Assembly: GCF_001949145.1 (NCBI RefSeq)
Contig: NW_019091390.1
Location: 1,584,405-1,648,404 of the forward strand
DNA from: Acanthaster planci
Taxonomy: Eukaryota > Echinodermata > Asteroidea > Valvatida > Acanthasteridae
DNA: 64,000 nt
Reading direction: 5' to 3'
Below are positions 54,816 through 64,000 of this stretch, one piece after another (position 1 is the first letter of the stretch; each line of letters starts with the position of its first letter). The notes beneath the pieces were generated by a model. The model ran no database searches. It was given only the letters and a program-made list of their open reading frames with translations, and was not told the origin of the DNA. The translations under genes and the position numbers were made by a program.

Positions 54816-55001
54816 CTTTGATGTTGAGAATGGCGCCTCACCAAGCCGCAGTCCAGGCATCGATGCCGCCAGCCCTTCCTCGGGACTCATTCTCTCGGCC
54901 AACCTGCCTCAGAGAAGAGAGTCCTTCCTGTACAGATCGGACAGCGATTTTGACCTGTCACCAAAATCAATGTCCAGGAATTCATCCATCACAAGTGACT
55001 G
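54816..55001 (+). CDS. PDE4: PDE4 common exon, first half of UCR1
   Basis: This is the first exon shared by all long isoforms of cAMP phosphodiesterase 4. It begins with the third base of a codon, then reads [14 protein letters not shown], and ends [20 protein letters not shown] followed by SRNSSITSD and two bases of a split codon. The opening FDVENG, the linker SPSSGLIL and the [12 protein letters not shown] block are almost identical to vertebrate PDE4B/PDE4D. The serine of RRES (codon 54922-54924) corresponds to the UCR1 site that protein kinase A phosphorylates to activate long PDE4 isoforms. Acceptor CACACAG and donor TG|GTGAGT. 186 bp; splice phase 2 at both ends, as required by all five upstream candidates. 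Confidence 0.97.
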
Positions 55002-56319
55002 GTGAGTGAATGTACATGTATATTGTGCAGCCCCCATTTGTCTTCAAAATGAAACAAGTTGCACGTCTGAACTGTGGGTTTTTTGTTTTGTTTTTTGTTT
55101 GTATAAATAGCATCTCAAGCAGAGAGTAACCTACACGGTTTACTACTACAGATGGCCCCAGCATTTATTAAAATTGAAACGGCTTCTTGCAAGGCGTCAC
55201 AATTTCTTTTCAGAATTGGCATTAAGTGTCTAAATGTCAAAACGAACATAGTTTTAACATTCAATTAAAACGTCCACTGTTAGAGTGAGGAACCCAGAAT
55301 TTATTGTGGGGGAAGGGGCTCAGACTGGGATTTATCCCCAGAATAGCTTTTAATGCTTGAGGTCTCTCCCCCCCCCCCCGGGGGGCTAGGATGTGCGGCT
55401 ATATCAGAGCTAGTAGTTCAAGGTAAATGTGTATATTGTGTGTTTTTTGTTTTCAGAAAGTAAAAAAAAATTGACATCCTGGGGAGGGGGCTTAAGCCTC
55501 CCTATCTCCCCCCCGTGTGCCACTGAAGTTTAATAAATTGCTAGAACTAGGTCATTCATTATCAAAAGTGCATATTTATTTCTCTCCGAAGTTCACTCTG
55601 AAGTCACAAGACAAGTAAAAAACACATCACTTTGTGATGGTACCACCAGCCGAAATCAAAGGCTGTATTGTATCTTGTTGAGTGAACCATTGGCTGATTC
55701 TGTCTGTATTCAGAATTGTCATTCTCAGCCTGCATTCCAATATCAGGGAAACTGGAAATCAGCGACAATGCAGACTTTTGCTTCATCAATGAAGTAGGGT
55801 CATGTGCCCTGTTTCCTATTCCGAGTTAGGAATCAGTTCTCTTCAATTCTGCATTAGCAGGAAGTCAACCACGCCTGACATAATTTGCCTTTGGAAGCAT
55901 AGTCGGGAAAGGTTATTACTCGTTGGAGTATGTTTGTTTTCCAAACAGTAGTGCCGGCAGTGTTTTCTGTGTGACTGAGTAGAGTAAATGCTGCGTGCTG
56001 GAGCTTTGTTGTGTTAAGCAAAAATTCAGGTGACTTTCTTTTTTCTCAGTGTTCATCGGACATTGAAAGAAATACTATGCGGTGTGGTTTATCTTGATGT
56101 GGGTTCGAAAGTCATCAGGATTCTTTTATTTTTTCTACATGCTGATGACATTAAGAACATGCAGCAAAGAACCGTTGCTGTTTTCCCTGTTGAAAAAGCA
56201 AATTGCTTGTGCAAGATACCATTTTCAATCCACATGTCTCTTTGACTAACAGATTTTGTAATTAATGCTTAATTACTGCTTCTCCAATAATGCTTCCTCT
56301 TTTCATCTCGTTTGCCCAG
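55002..56319 (+). other. Intron within UCR1
   Basis: About 1.3 kb, no exon. Holds a run of ten or more C followed by G (about 55367-55386), a palindromic CCCCGGGG, and T/G-rich tracts. It ends in TTTGCCCAG. Confidence 0.85.
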
Positions 56320-56430
56320 TCACAATGCAGAGGACGTGATCGTCACACCATTTGCTCAAATTCTTGCCAGTTTGCGGAGTATTCGTAAGAACTACGCCTC
56401 GCTCACAGGGTTACCATCCAATTTTAGCAG
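56320..56430 (+). CDS. PDE4: PDE4 common exon, second half of UCR1
   Basis: After the split codon (TG|T, Cys) it reads HNAEDVIVTPFAQILASLRS and ends IRKNYASLTGLPSNFS plus two bases. Vertebrate PDE4 has DDLIVTPFAQVLASLR(T/S)VR followed by NNFAALTNL at the same place, so the alignment is unambiguous. UCR1 binds UCR2 inside the enzyme through charged and hydrophobic contacts and is needed for dimerisation of long forms. The Cys-His at the junction replaces the Ile-His or Gln-His of vertebrates. Acceptor TTTGCCCAG, donor GCAG|GTAAGC. 111 bp, phase 2 to phase 2. Confidence 0.97.
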
Positions 56431-59400
56431 GTAAGCTTCAAGCACTCCTTGCCATCAATATGCTGTGACAGGGCCCGGGTCATTTTCCCGTAAAACTTAA
56501 CATAGACTTTGCTGTCCCACAGAATTTAATCTTCAAGCAGAGATGTTGACAACTTTTGGATTTGGGGAAATTTGGAGGGTCTAACAATTCTGGTCTGATT
56601 AGGGTTGTAAGGTTGAGTCTGATTGTTACAAACACACATCTGTTGCGGCTGCGGCAGCTCCCATAGGCATCCATGTTATTTGTAGCCGCAACTTATATGA
56701 CACGTGTAGGTCTACCATACCACAGAACATTTGATATAAGCATACGTGCATGTACATGTACATCTTGTCTTGGATTGTTGTCACTTCATTGGTCAGAAAG
56801 TGAAACAATCGTCCAGCTTTGAGGAACAAATTATTAAATGATGATGTAGGTGTTGTATACAAGTCAGTAATTACAGCTTGATTTGTAGTGGAGTAATTAT
56901 CACATTGTCCATTCAAAGCTATTGGTCCCAGAATTGAACAATATATCTAACATTTTGAAAATCTAATTCTAAACTCCACAGTGAGTCCATTTGTACCGTT
57001 ACAAACATGTACATATATGTTCTCAGTTTCATATTCTAATGCGTGCATATGTCCATGTAAAGTGTTGCGAGGGTGTAAACATACGTTGGCGTTCCTGCCC
57101 TCCAGGTTATCAGATACCTGTAGAAGCTGAGGCATTTGGCAAATCATACATGTAGTGCACATTATCTGTGAGTCTGTGTCCATCTGCAGACCTTTCAACA
57201 TTTGATATTCTGTTGATTGGGGATCCAGGGAAGTCTTAATGACTCCTGGGACCACAGCAAGGCATGGGTATTGGGGCCTCTCAACTCACCGTGGCTTTGT
57301 ACAGAGAACCACAAATACAGTGTAGTGTCAGGAATTTAGAACATACCGGAGTGTGAAGCAGTGTTATTTTGAGGTACATTTTGACAGCTGCCACCAGTTA
57401 CTGTTATAATCTTGGAGAAGCAATTTGGGGAATTTCTTGAGCAGTTACCTGTTAATACGGTCTTTGCTTTGGTTCAGTTCTCATGGCAGAAATGAAAATT
57501 CAATTTTGCGCACTAAAAAACAGAGTATCTGTGGCGATCAGTTTTATACACACAGACACAGTTTACCCCTTTGGGTCATATTTTCACAGCGCCTTTTTAT
57601 ACTGGCTTATTTTTCACCTTTAATGCTCAGGCAGTGGGTTTGACCAATTGACCTTTAATTGAATTGACCTTTAACTCCACACACGGCATTTTTTTTTAGA
57701 ATCGGATCCATCACTCCTCCGAAATCCATCTACTTGCATGTGGCACTTTCAAGGGCCACAAGTCTTGTGAGAAGCAACCATGGTTTTGCTGGATTCTTAG
57801 CCCTCTATAAGATAATCCAAGAAGCCTTGGTGTATTTTGAAGGTTCTAACAGGGTTAGGGTTCCGAAATAAGCTGGGTTTGAGAGAAACGAGGAGCTTAT
57901 TTTGCACAAAGTACCAAAAAAAACCTTTATGAATTCAACAACCTGGATGCTTTTTTACAGTGAATACTACTATTCAGACTGCAGCCTAGAAGATAGCATC
58001 ATTAACATCAAGAGCAGCACCTTGACTGCAATTTTGCTGACCCCAATTATCCACCAAGCTGACACATACTAAAGCATACCCCACAGGAAAAGAAGATCGC
58101 CCTGGTTGTCCATTATCAACCCACTGGGAAATCGCTGGCTGGAAGAACCATAGCCGTCCATTGTCAGCTTTACTCATTAATGCACATAGCTTTTCACATC
58201 ACATTTCCTCTAGTGCTGCAACCTTTTTTAAAATGCTATTTTCCTTAGCAAAACACCAACCAAAGCCAATTCGACAGGTTCACTATAAAGTAGATTTGGC
58301 TAGGTGGTCAGCAGGTGATTGAAGGAAACACAGGGAGTGAACAGAATCTGTTTAGATCACATTAGGAAGTCCCTTGCTAAGTGGATTGTTTTGCAGAAAA
58401 ATCAATATTTGTTTTGTGGCCTTCTCTGAACAAAGTTATTTTTGTCGTCTTCCTACTCCTCCCCCCAAATAAAAAGATTACACGTTCTGAGAGCTTGTTG
58501 GCTTTGTACAAAAGACTTTAATACCCTTCATTCCACAGTCTGCTCGCATATCACCGAAAACCAAATCCCAAGTTTCCTCAAATGGCCAGGGTTTCATGCA
58601 TGCCGCTGGTCTGAAGTCTGCATGTTTACAAAAAAAAACTGTGATCTACTAATACATGAGCAGGGGAGAGATGCCAGAAGGTGTCGCTGATGTAACATAC
58701 GCAATTTTTTTTTGTTTTGATTGTGCACCTGGCTTGCGGTACTGTGTGGGCGTACTGTTTCATAATGCAGAATTTTCAGGTCTCTGTGTTTCTAGTGTAT
58801 TCAGCATTACTCTCCATGAACAAGAAAATTGGCTTCTTAGATGACAACTATTTCTTTTAGTTCAAGCACCTATGAAATAAAGATGGAAGTTTTTATTATT
58901 AACTGCATTGTAATTGTTTAGGTCTTAAATTGTTGGAAATTAATTAGACAAGACAATCAGAAAATGGTCTTTTTTCCTTTAGAAAGCTCAATGAGCTAGG
59001 GTAACGGTACATGTACGTGTACTTTCTGCCGATACTCCCAATGAACCTGAAAGAACTGAACACGTGCATTTAATTTAAAACTTATCAAAATTATCACAAT
59101 GAAGTGGTGGTCTTTGTTTTTCATTTAAAGTAAGGATGTGTAGATGAGGTGGTGTTTATGTTAAGGTAGATAATTTAGAACATGACCTGGGACTGGCATT
59201 TTGGCAATTCTGCAAACGTCATCATATTGGTTCTGACATTTATCACTTGCATTTTCTCCACTGTGCATGCCTGGATGTGTTATGTGATAGTGCCCTGTCC
59301 ATTTATGTGATTGACTTGGGTGGGTTATGTGATACTGCTCCCCTTCCACTTATGCCCATAATTGGGAAGGAGGGTGGCTTTCTTAAAGTGTGAAAGTGCA

Positions 59401-59718
59401 TTTCTTCATCATATTTCCCAACTGCCAGACCCTTTTGGCACGGGAAGTGGTGAAATATTTCGCCGGAGGTGTTACCTCACCACTGGTTTCCACATATGTG
59501 ACACTTGAAGCGGTGCTCAGCTTTCCCTTGTGTTCAAAGTCCTGAGTGCTGTTAGTGCATGAAATAACCTCTCCAATGTAAACCAAAGTATGCTGCAATA
59601 TTTTCAAATAGTGATTTATACATCTCAAGGCCAAAGCTTGTTATTTCATAGTTAAGTTTATTAAATCACAGGCTTACCATGTGTTGTGTTTTGTTTTGTT
59701 TTGCTTTTGACCCAGCAG
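56431..59718 (+). other. Intron between UCR1 and LR1
   Basis: About 3.3 kb. In vertebrates the promoters of short PDE4 isoforms lie between UCR1 and UCR2 exons, so this is where one would be expected. I found no first exon that I can defend: a segment at 58656-58680 has a compatible phase but a poor donor. An ACATGTACA cluster lies near 56752-56763 and a GTACATGTAC word near 59009. Confidence 0.7.
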
Positions 59719-59771
59719 GCAATCGCCGAAGGACAAGTTACACCAAATTAAGCCCAACCCGCCCAATGTTG
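59719..59771 (+). CDS. PDE4: PDE4 common exon, linker region 1 (LR1)
   Basis: Small exon that encodes the linker between UCR1 and UCR2. AG from the previous exon plus G makes Arg, followed by QSPKDKLHQIKPNPPNV and one base of a split Asp codon. Linker regions are poorly conserved in the family; the RQSP start parallels the KRSP of vertebrate LR1. The acceptor is a CAGCAG tandem: the upstream AG (59714-59715) would add one Ser codon (SRQSP instead of RQSP) without changing frame, so both forms are possible. Donor GTTG|GTAAGT is strong. 53 bp with the downstream acceptor, 56 bp with the upstream one. Confidence 0.9.
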
Positions 59772-59893
59772 GTAAGTGGCATCCTTAAAGATGCTTTCTC
59801 TCTCCCTCGCACATCAACCAACTGTTGTATTTAGAGAAATTGTTGATCCTTATTCATGTCTCCTTTTTTTTCCTTTTTTTTTCGCTCAAAAAG
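59772..59893 (+). other. 122-bp intron between LR1 and UCR2 exons
   Basis: By far the shortest intron of the gene. A T-rich tract (about 59862-59882) is followed by CGCTCAAAAAG, so the AG acceptor is preceded by A and set off from the pyrimidine tract, a weaker type of 3' splice site. Confidence 0.85.
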
Positions 59894-60006
59894 ACGAGAA
59901 CTATGGGAAGCTGGCATTGGAAACCATGGAAGAGCTGGACTGGTGTCTGGAGCAGCTGGAATCAATGCAGACCCATCGCTCAGTCAGTGACCTGGCTACA
60001 AGTAAA
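59894..60006 (+). CDS. PDE4: PDE4 common exon, first half of UCR2
   Basis: The split Asp codon is followed by [20 protein letters not shown] and then [17 protein letters not shown]. This aligns residue by residue with vertebrate YQKLA(S/M)ETLEELDWCLDQ and QTxRSVSEMASNK. UCR2 is the autoinhibitory module: its helix can fold over the catalytic pocket and limit access of cAMP, and UCR1 controls that. The exon ends after a complete codon (AAA|GTAAGA), as in vertebrate genes, where the next exon begins with FKRML. 113 bp, phase 1 to phase 0. Confidence 0.98.
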
Positions 60007-61572
60007 GTAAGACTGCCATCATTTCTCAATCTATGAGCAGAGTTTTTCAGGTTTTTCCTCTTTGGTGATTTTAGTGTCAGTTTACAGTCTCGGTGATACA
60101 CGTAGTGTTACCTCACAGCTGCATCAGGTTCACATACACATTTACGATGTCAAGTTTCTCTGTCGATACATCAAGTGACCCCTTGAACTTTTTTCAGTTT
60201 TTACCTTTTGAGTTAATGATAGTCATCTTTTCATTTTTTTCTAGCTTTGTAGACAACTCTTTGACCATCTCACATGGACTTTAGAAATCACATTATGATG
60301 ATAAAATTTACAATTGCATTATAAAACGCAAGCTGATATTCAGTTGTCATATCCATAATTTGATTTTATTGCACAGTAAGTTTTGCATATGGGATCAACC
60401 TGAATATGAACGGTTCTGCGCTGAAATTCTTTTAGTGCAGGTGAAGACCTAAATCCACAATCCTCTCACGAGTAATCTGGGAATTTTTTTTTCTAAGGAA
60501 GGCAGCGATCAGATTCAGCCTGCCCAGACAAAATGCCCTCGGGTTTCCCTGTCTTCTGTTGCCTTTCTCCCTGCTTGAAAACCGATACATTGGACTAAAA
60601 AAAAAAATTGTCAGCCTGATAGCAGACGTAGGTGTGTTTTGGAGCAACGTAACTGAGGTCTTGTTTTTGGGGAGGAGAGGGGTAGATGTGGCGATGGTCA
60701 ATCCATTAGTTGCATTGCTTGATGCACAGTGCGTGTATGCATGTGGGCTGAAAGCTACACAGTAGCTCACAGGGGGGTAGAGTATCTTGGACTTTGAAAC
60801 AGTTCAGCAATTTATCAGAAAGTTCAAGTATTTTTCTCAACTTGGCTTTGCAACATTATCTTGAGCAAACAAGGTCTCCCGAGGTGCAGCAAGTCATTAC
60901 CTATCAGATTATGTGTATGTCAGCATGGCTAAGTGCAGATTTATGTGACAAAGTCCCACAGCTGTAAATTCGGTAAGAGAGTGTCAATACAGGCGTTCTG
61001 AAATTTTCAACCAAATTACACAGTACATCGAAATGTGTGATAAATGTGCTCCGGGCCGCACATGTACGTGCAAAGGCACATTGTATACGTGATTCATGGC
61101 AGGCCTGTGTATTTAGGAGGAAAGGCACAGAATTGTTTTTCTTTACCTTTTTAGTTCATGATCTTTCATACTTCAAGCGAAAGCAAAAACGAACGCAAAT
61201 ACGTAATGTCAGCTCAAATATTCGCATTTCGCAAAGTTGAACAACTTGAGCAAAATTCCGTAGCAAACATTTCGTGGCGTCAAATTCATTTCGCTTTTGC
61301 ACTCACCTGAAGTATTAACCGGCCTTAAGATTGTCTTTTCCTTCACTCTGCAGAACTGGTCCCTCAGTCTTATTTACCCGTTGTAAAACTACACAATCTG
61401 GCAGTTTGCATGCATACCCTATCACCCTTTTGAAACAATGTGCCAACGAATATGTTCAAGAATGGAGATTTTATCCAGTATACCGATAGCATATGTCTCA
61501 TCAGTTACTGATTAAGCAACCGAGCGCCTTTGTATTGAGTGTTGTTCCTTTACTCAATTCTCTATTATGCAG
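60007..61572 (+). other. Intron within UCR2
   Basis: About 1.6 kb without recognisable exon or RNA. A run of about ten A lies at 60599-60608. Ends in a TCTATTATGCAG acceptor. Confidence 0.85.
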
Positions 61573-61666
61573 TTCAGACGTATGCTTGGGAGAGAGTTAT
61601 CAGCATTCTCAGAGACGAGTAAATCAGGCAACCAAGTATCAGAGTTCCTACTAAGCACATATATTG
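61573..61666 (+). CDS. PDE4: PDE4 common exon, second half of UCR2
   Basis: Reads FRRMLGRELSAFSETSKSGN, then QVSEFLLSTYI and one base of a split Asp codon. The vertebrate counterpart is [20 protein letters not shown] followed by QVSE(Y/F)ISNTFL. This is the part of the regulatory helix that caps the active site. The aromatic residue in QVSE-F (codon 61645-61647) is Phe here; the same position is Phe in primate PDE4D and Tyr in most other PDE4 proteins and decides contacts with UCR2-dependent inhibitors. Several neighbouring positions are diverged (SAFSET for THLSEM, LLSTY for ISNTF). Donor ATTG|GTAAGT. 94 bp. Confidence 0.97.
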
Positions 61667-63107
61667 GTAAGTAGCATCCCTCCCTCGCACACTGTCTCCT
61701 GAAATGTTTCCCTCTATCAAATATTGAAAGAACTCTTCAATTAAGAAAAACATACCGGTTGTTGGAAAGATCTGCGCACAAGTGCTTCTCTGTATGGGGT
61801 CATTTACCCTAAGCTAGTTACATCAGTAGTCCGACTAAAGATTTGATTTTGCATCATCAAATTTTGTGATGGGTTTCTGTTTGCATTTTTGGCACCACAT
61901 TTTTCATGACACCTCTTACGGTGTAAGTGCGTGTTTTCTCAAAATATTTGTAATTTTTGGAATCCTTCCATGAAGTTCTTTTGTCCATGCTCTTTCAAAA
62001 TTTTGATTTTTTTTTTCTGAATGGATTTTGAAGGTTTGTAATGTCCTCTACTGTAAATGAATCAGTTTGAATATTTACAGTTTTCAAAAGTTGTTTCAGA
62101 CAGTGCCATGATGCTGCGCTCTGATACAGAAAATTTTCAGCCTATTTCTTTAAAATTCATAGAAGTGATGTGGTAGCCAAGCTATATTCTATTTGAGGCC
62201 TAAGTTCAAGCATGCATGCTGGTGTCGTGCATTCTAGATGCAATCTGGCTCTGTTCCTTGCACTCTAGGCTATGAATAAAACACAGAAAAATAATCACTT
62301 CACAGCAAAGTAAATATAGAGGACTTTCAAGCTTGAAATGAGTCAGTATCTCCAGATTCCGTTGGATTTTCACAGAAGGGGCTCTCCGGAAACTGGGCAT
62401 TATTTCATGATGTCATCATGCTGCATGAAAAGCTTTTAATCCTTCAGGCTGATCCACCTTTGATCTTGAACATGTCCAAGTGCTTGGCTCTGTTTCTGTC
62501 CGTTCTTCGTAGACGACTGCAAAACCATACGTCATCATGTATCAGTACGTACAGGCCTTGTATGCCGTACATGTATGTACATGTACGTGTGCAGAGTTGA
62601 AATCATTATGTTGCAGCTACAATGGCAAACACACTTGATCCTGTCTGCCCTGTAATTTGAATTAGGAGTGGACATTCGTATTTTAAAAATTCAAATAATT
62701 TCTCATGCACTGATTTTTTTGGGTGATGACTCAATGGAAAGCTCACAAGAAAGGCAGTCCTAGAAATTTATCAATTCAATTTAAAAATCTATTTTTCAAG
62801 GTGCCATACCCCAAAGGCATGGACAATACGTCTTTAACAACTCACAAATAATTCGATCACCATTAAAACACCATCACCATTTAAGCAGTGGGAAAAAATG
62901 GCAGGGGAGGTTGTGTTTTATTTTTGAAAATTATGCTGCTAACTACAACAACCTTAAATCTTTAAGTCTGAAAAATTAGTGCAAAATTGTTATCTTGTTT
63001 GTAAGAATGAAACAATCAGTGTTTATTGACATGCCAACTTAACTTTGACTTAAGACCGCTCTGCAAGTCCTTAGAAAAGCCCACATTTCCTCTCACCTTT
63101 TTTTCAG
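61667..63107 (+). other. Intron between UCR2 and LR2 exons
   Basis: About 1.4 kb without recognisable exon. Contains a GTACATGTATGTACATGTAC cluster (about 62567-62586). Ends in CTTTTTTTCAG, a strong acceptor. Confidence 0.85.
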
Positions 63108-63352
63108 ACAAGAACCCAGACATCGACCTGCCAGTCCAGCAATTGCGAGATGCTCCCTCCCCCTCCCCCATCCCCAAGAACGCCCCCTCCAGGGTCGACA
63201 GCAAGGGCCTAACAACGACTGCAGCGATGCGACGGAGCAATGAGGTGGGAAAAGTCAAGACAGTCCCCAAGCTGAAGCACCACAACAGCCTGACACAGGA
63301 CGTGGTGCCGCGGTTTGGGGTGTCGTACGAGAAGGAGGAAGACATGGAAAAT
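63108..63352 (+). CDS. PDE4: PDE4 common exon, end of UCR2 and linker LR2 toward the catalytic domain
   Basis: Starts DKNPDIDLP, matching vertebrate DKQ(H/N)(E/D)VEIP. It continues through a proline/serine-rich linker (DAPSPSPIPKNAPSR, then a basic KVKTVPKLKHHNSL) and ends VPRFGVSYEKEEDMEN at GTAAGT. PRFGV plus an acidic stretch is the conserved entry to the PDE4 catalytic region. The linker is longer and less conserved than in vertebrate PDE4B/D and looks more like the extended, proline-rich linker of PDE4A. This is the last exon in the window; the HD metal-binding catalytic domain and C-terminus must follow to the right. The exon is GC-rich relative to its flanks. 245 bp, phase 1 to phase 0. 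Confidence 0.96.
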
Positions 63353-63744
63353 GTAAGTCCTGGGAGAAAGTTTCCTGGTAATGCATTTTTTTGTCCCAAA
63401 ACTGAAAGAATTTGTCAAGAGTCACATTTTCAATGTTGACTTGGTCTTTCAAGAATGACACATGAGCACCTGTTGAGCGTGCAATCGGCCCTGGGCCACT
63501 TCTAGGCATTGTACCAAACATTGCTCTTCAACATTGTCTCAGAGTTTCAAAAGAGAAGAGTGACGATCTATAAGAAATGTCACACAAATCTTGAGCAAAT
63601 GACCACCAAGGGCCAGCATTGGCAAAGTCCAACGTTGTAAAGGACCGTGGTTATGGTACCTTGTCATTTATAAAAGAAACATGGTATCTTCAGCTGAAAC
63701 TAATACAGAATCTGGGACAAGTTCATAAAGTCAGCAAGTGGTTA
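63353..63744 (+). other. Start of intron after LR2 exon
   Basis: No exon seen. The intron continues past the MITE to the end of the window. Confidence 0.85.
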
Positions 63745-63907
63745 AATACGGGCGATTCAGAATAGTGCGCCCCCATGAGTCGGCAATCACAACGAGTGAA
63801 ATCTGTCGACCCTTTCCGACGCGCATTGGGTCGACAGGTTTTGGGCATTGTGATTAGCCAATGCTTTGCGGACTCTTGGTGGTGCACTATTGTGAATCGC
63901 CCGTATT
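63745..63907. mobile_element. Palindromic MITE, copy 2 (AATACGGGC family)
   Basis: A 163-bp element with termini AATACGGGCGATTCAGAATA and, reverse-complemented at the right, AATACGGGCGATTCACAATA, the same ends as the element at 18253-18387. The centre carries GTCGACC and GGGTCGACAGGTTTT, an inner inverted repeat. It sits in the PDE4 intron after the LR2 exon. Copy 2 is about 28 bp longer than copy 1 and differs at many positions, so the two are separate old insertions. Confidence 0.85.
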
Positions 63908-64000
63908 CCCGACACATAGTCACAATACATACATCAGACTTACTCTGATAATCTTTATGCCTGCTGTTGAATTATTAAGTACTAGTAGCTTGCCCTCTTG
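63908..64000 (+). other. Intron, cut by window end
   Basis: Continuation of the PDE4 intron; nothing else recognised. The next exon, starting the catalytic domain, is not in the window. Confidence 0.8.

Noticed and set aside
58656-58680. Possible short-isoform first exon between UCR1 and UCR2
   Set aside because: Eight codons plus one base would fit the exon at 59894, but the donor GTGTCG is poor and the peptide has no supporting feature.

Overview
The window is animal nuclear DNA: low coding density, exons of 50-250 bp with GT-AG borders, introns up to many kilobases, and dispersed small transposon relics. It holds one recognisable gene on the + strand, the 5' (regulatory) half of a cAMP-specific 3',5'-cyclic phosphodiesterase 4 (PDE4, the dunce family). 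The protein is closest in character to vertebrate PDE4A-D long forms. The repeat content (a tRNA-derived SINE, palindromic MITEs, very frequent ACATGTAC and AGGCCTA words) and the large introns suggest a marine invertebrate, perhaps a non-vertebrate deuterostome such as an echinoderm, hemichordate or cephalochordate. The sequence alone does not settle the phylum.

Layout. Positions 1 to about 18.2 kb show no supportable gene; they carry a hAT-like MITE (9.1-9.6 kb), a 12-base assembly gap (13.74 kb), a SINE (15.0-15.3 kb) and a palindromic MITE (18.25-18.39 kb). From 19.5 to 52.6 kb there are five separate candidate first coding exons (19532, 25005, 42073, 46952, 52501). Each has its own ATG, each has an upstream in-frame stop or no usable earlier ATG, and each ends at a GT donor after the second base of a codon. 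That is the phase needed to join the first common exon at 54816. The intervals between them look like intron and hold a double-hairpin element, tandem duplications and simple repeats.

From 54.8 to 63.35 kb six common exons read through without a frame break: UCR1 (54816-55001 and 56320-56430), linker LR1 (59719-59771), UCR2 (59894-60006 and 61573-61666, ending in the next exon) and linker LR2 leading to the catalytic domain (63108-63352). Together they are 802 nt, about 267 residues. The metal-dependent HD catalytic domain must lie beyond the right edge, so the gene is cut by the window and not broken.

How it works together (family knowledge plus inference): alternative first exons would give PDE4 long isoforms with different N-termini, which in vertebrates direct the enzyme to different partners and membranes. 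UCR1 with its PKA site (RRES) and UCR2 then gate the shared catalytic unit. The arrangement implies a multi-promoter cAMP-degrading gene in an invertebrate. Five first exons within about 33 kb, several of them without a vertebrate counterpart that I recognise, are the most interesting content of the window.
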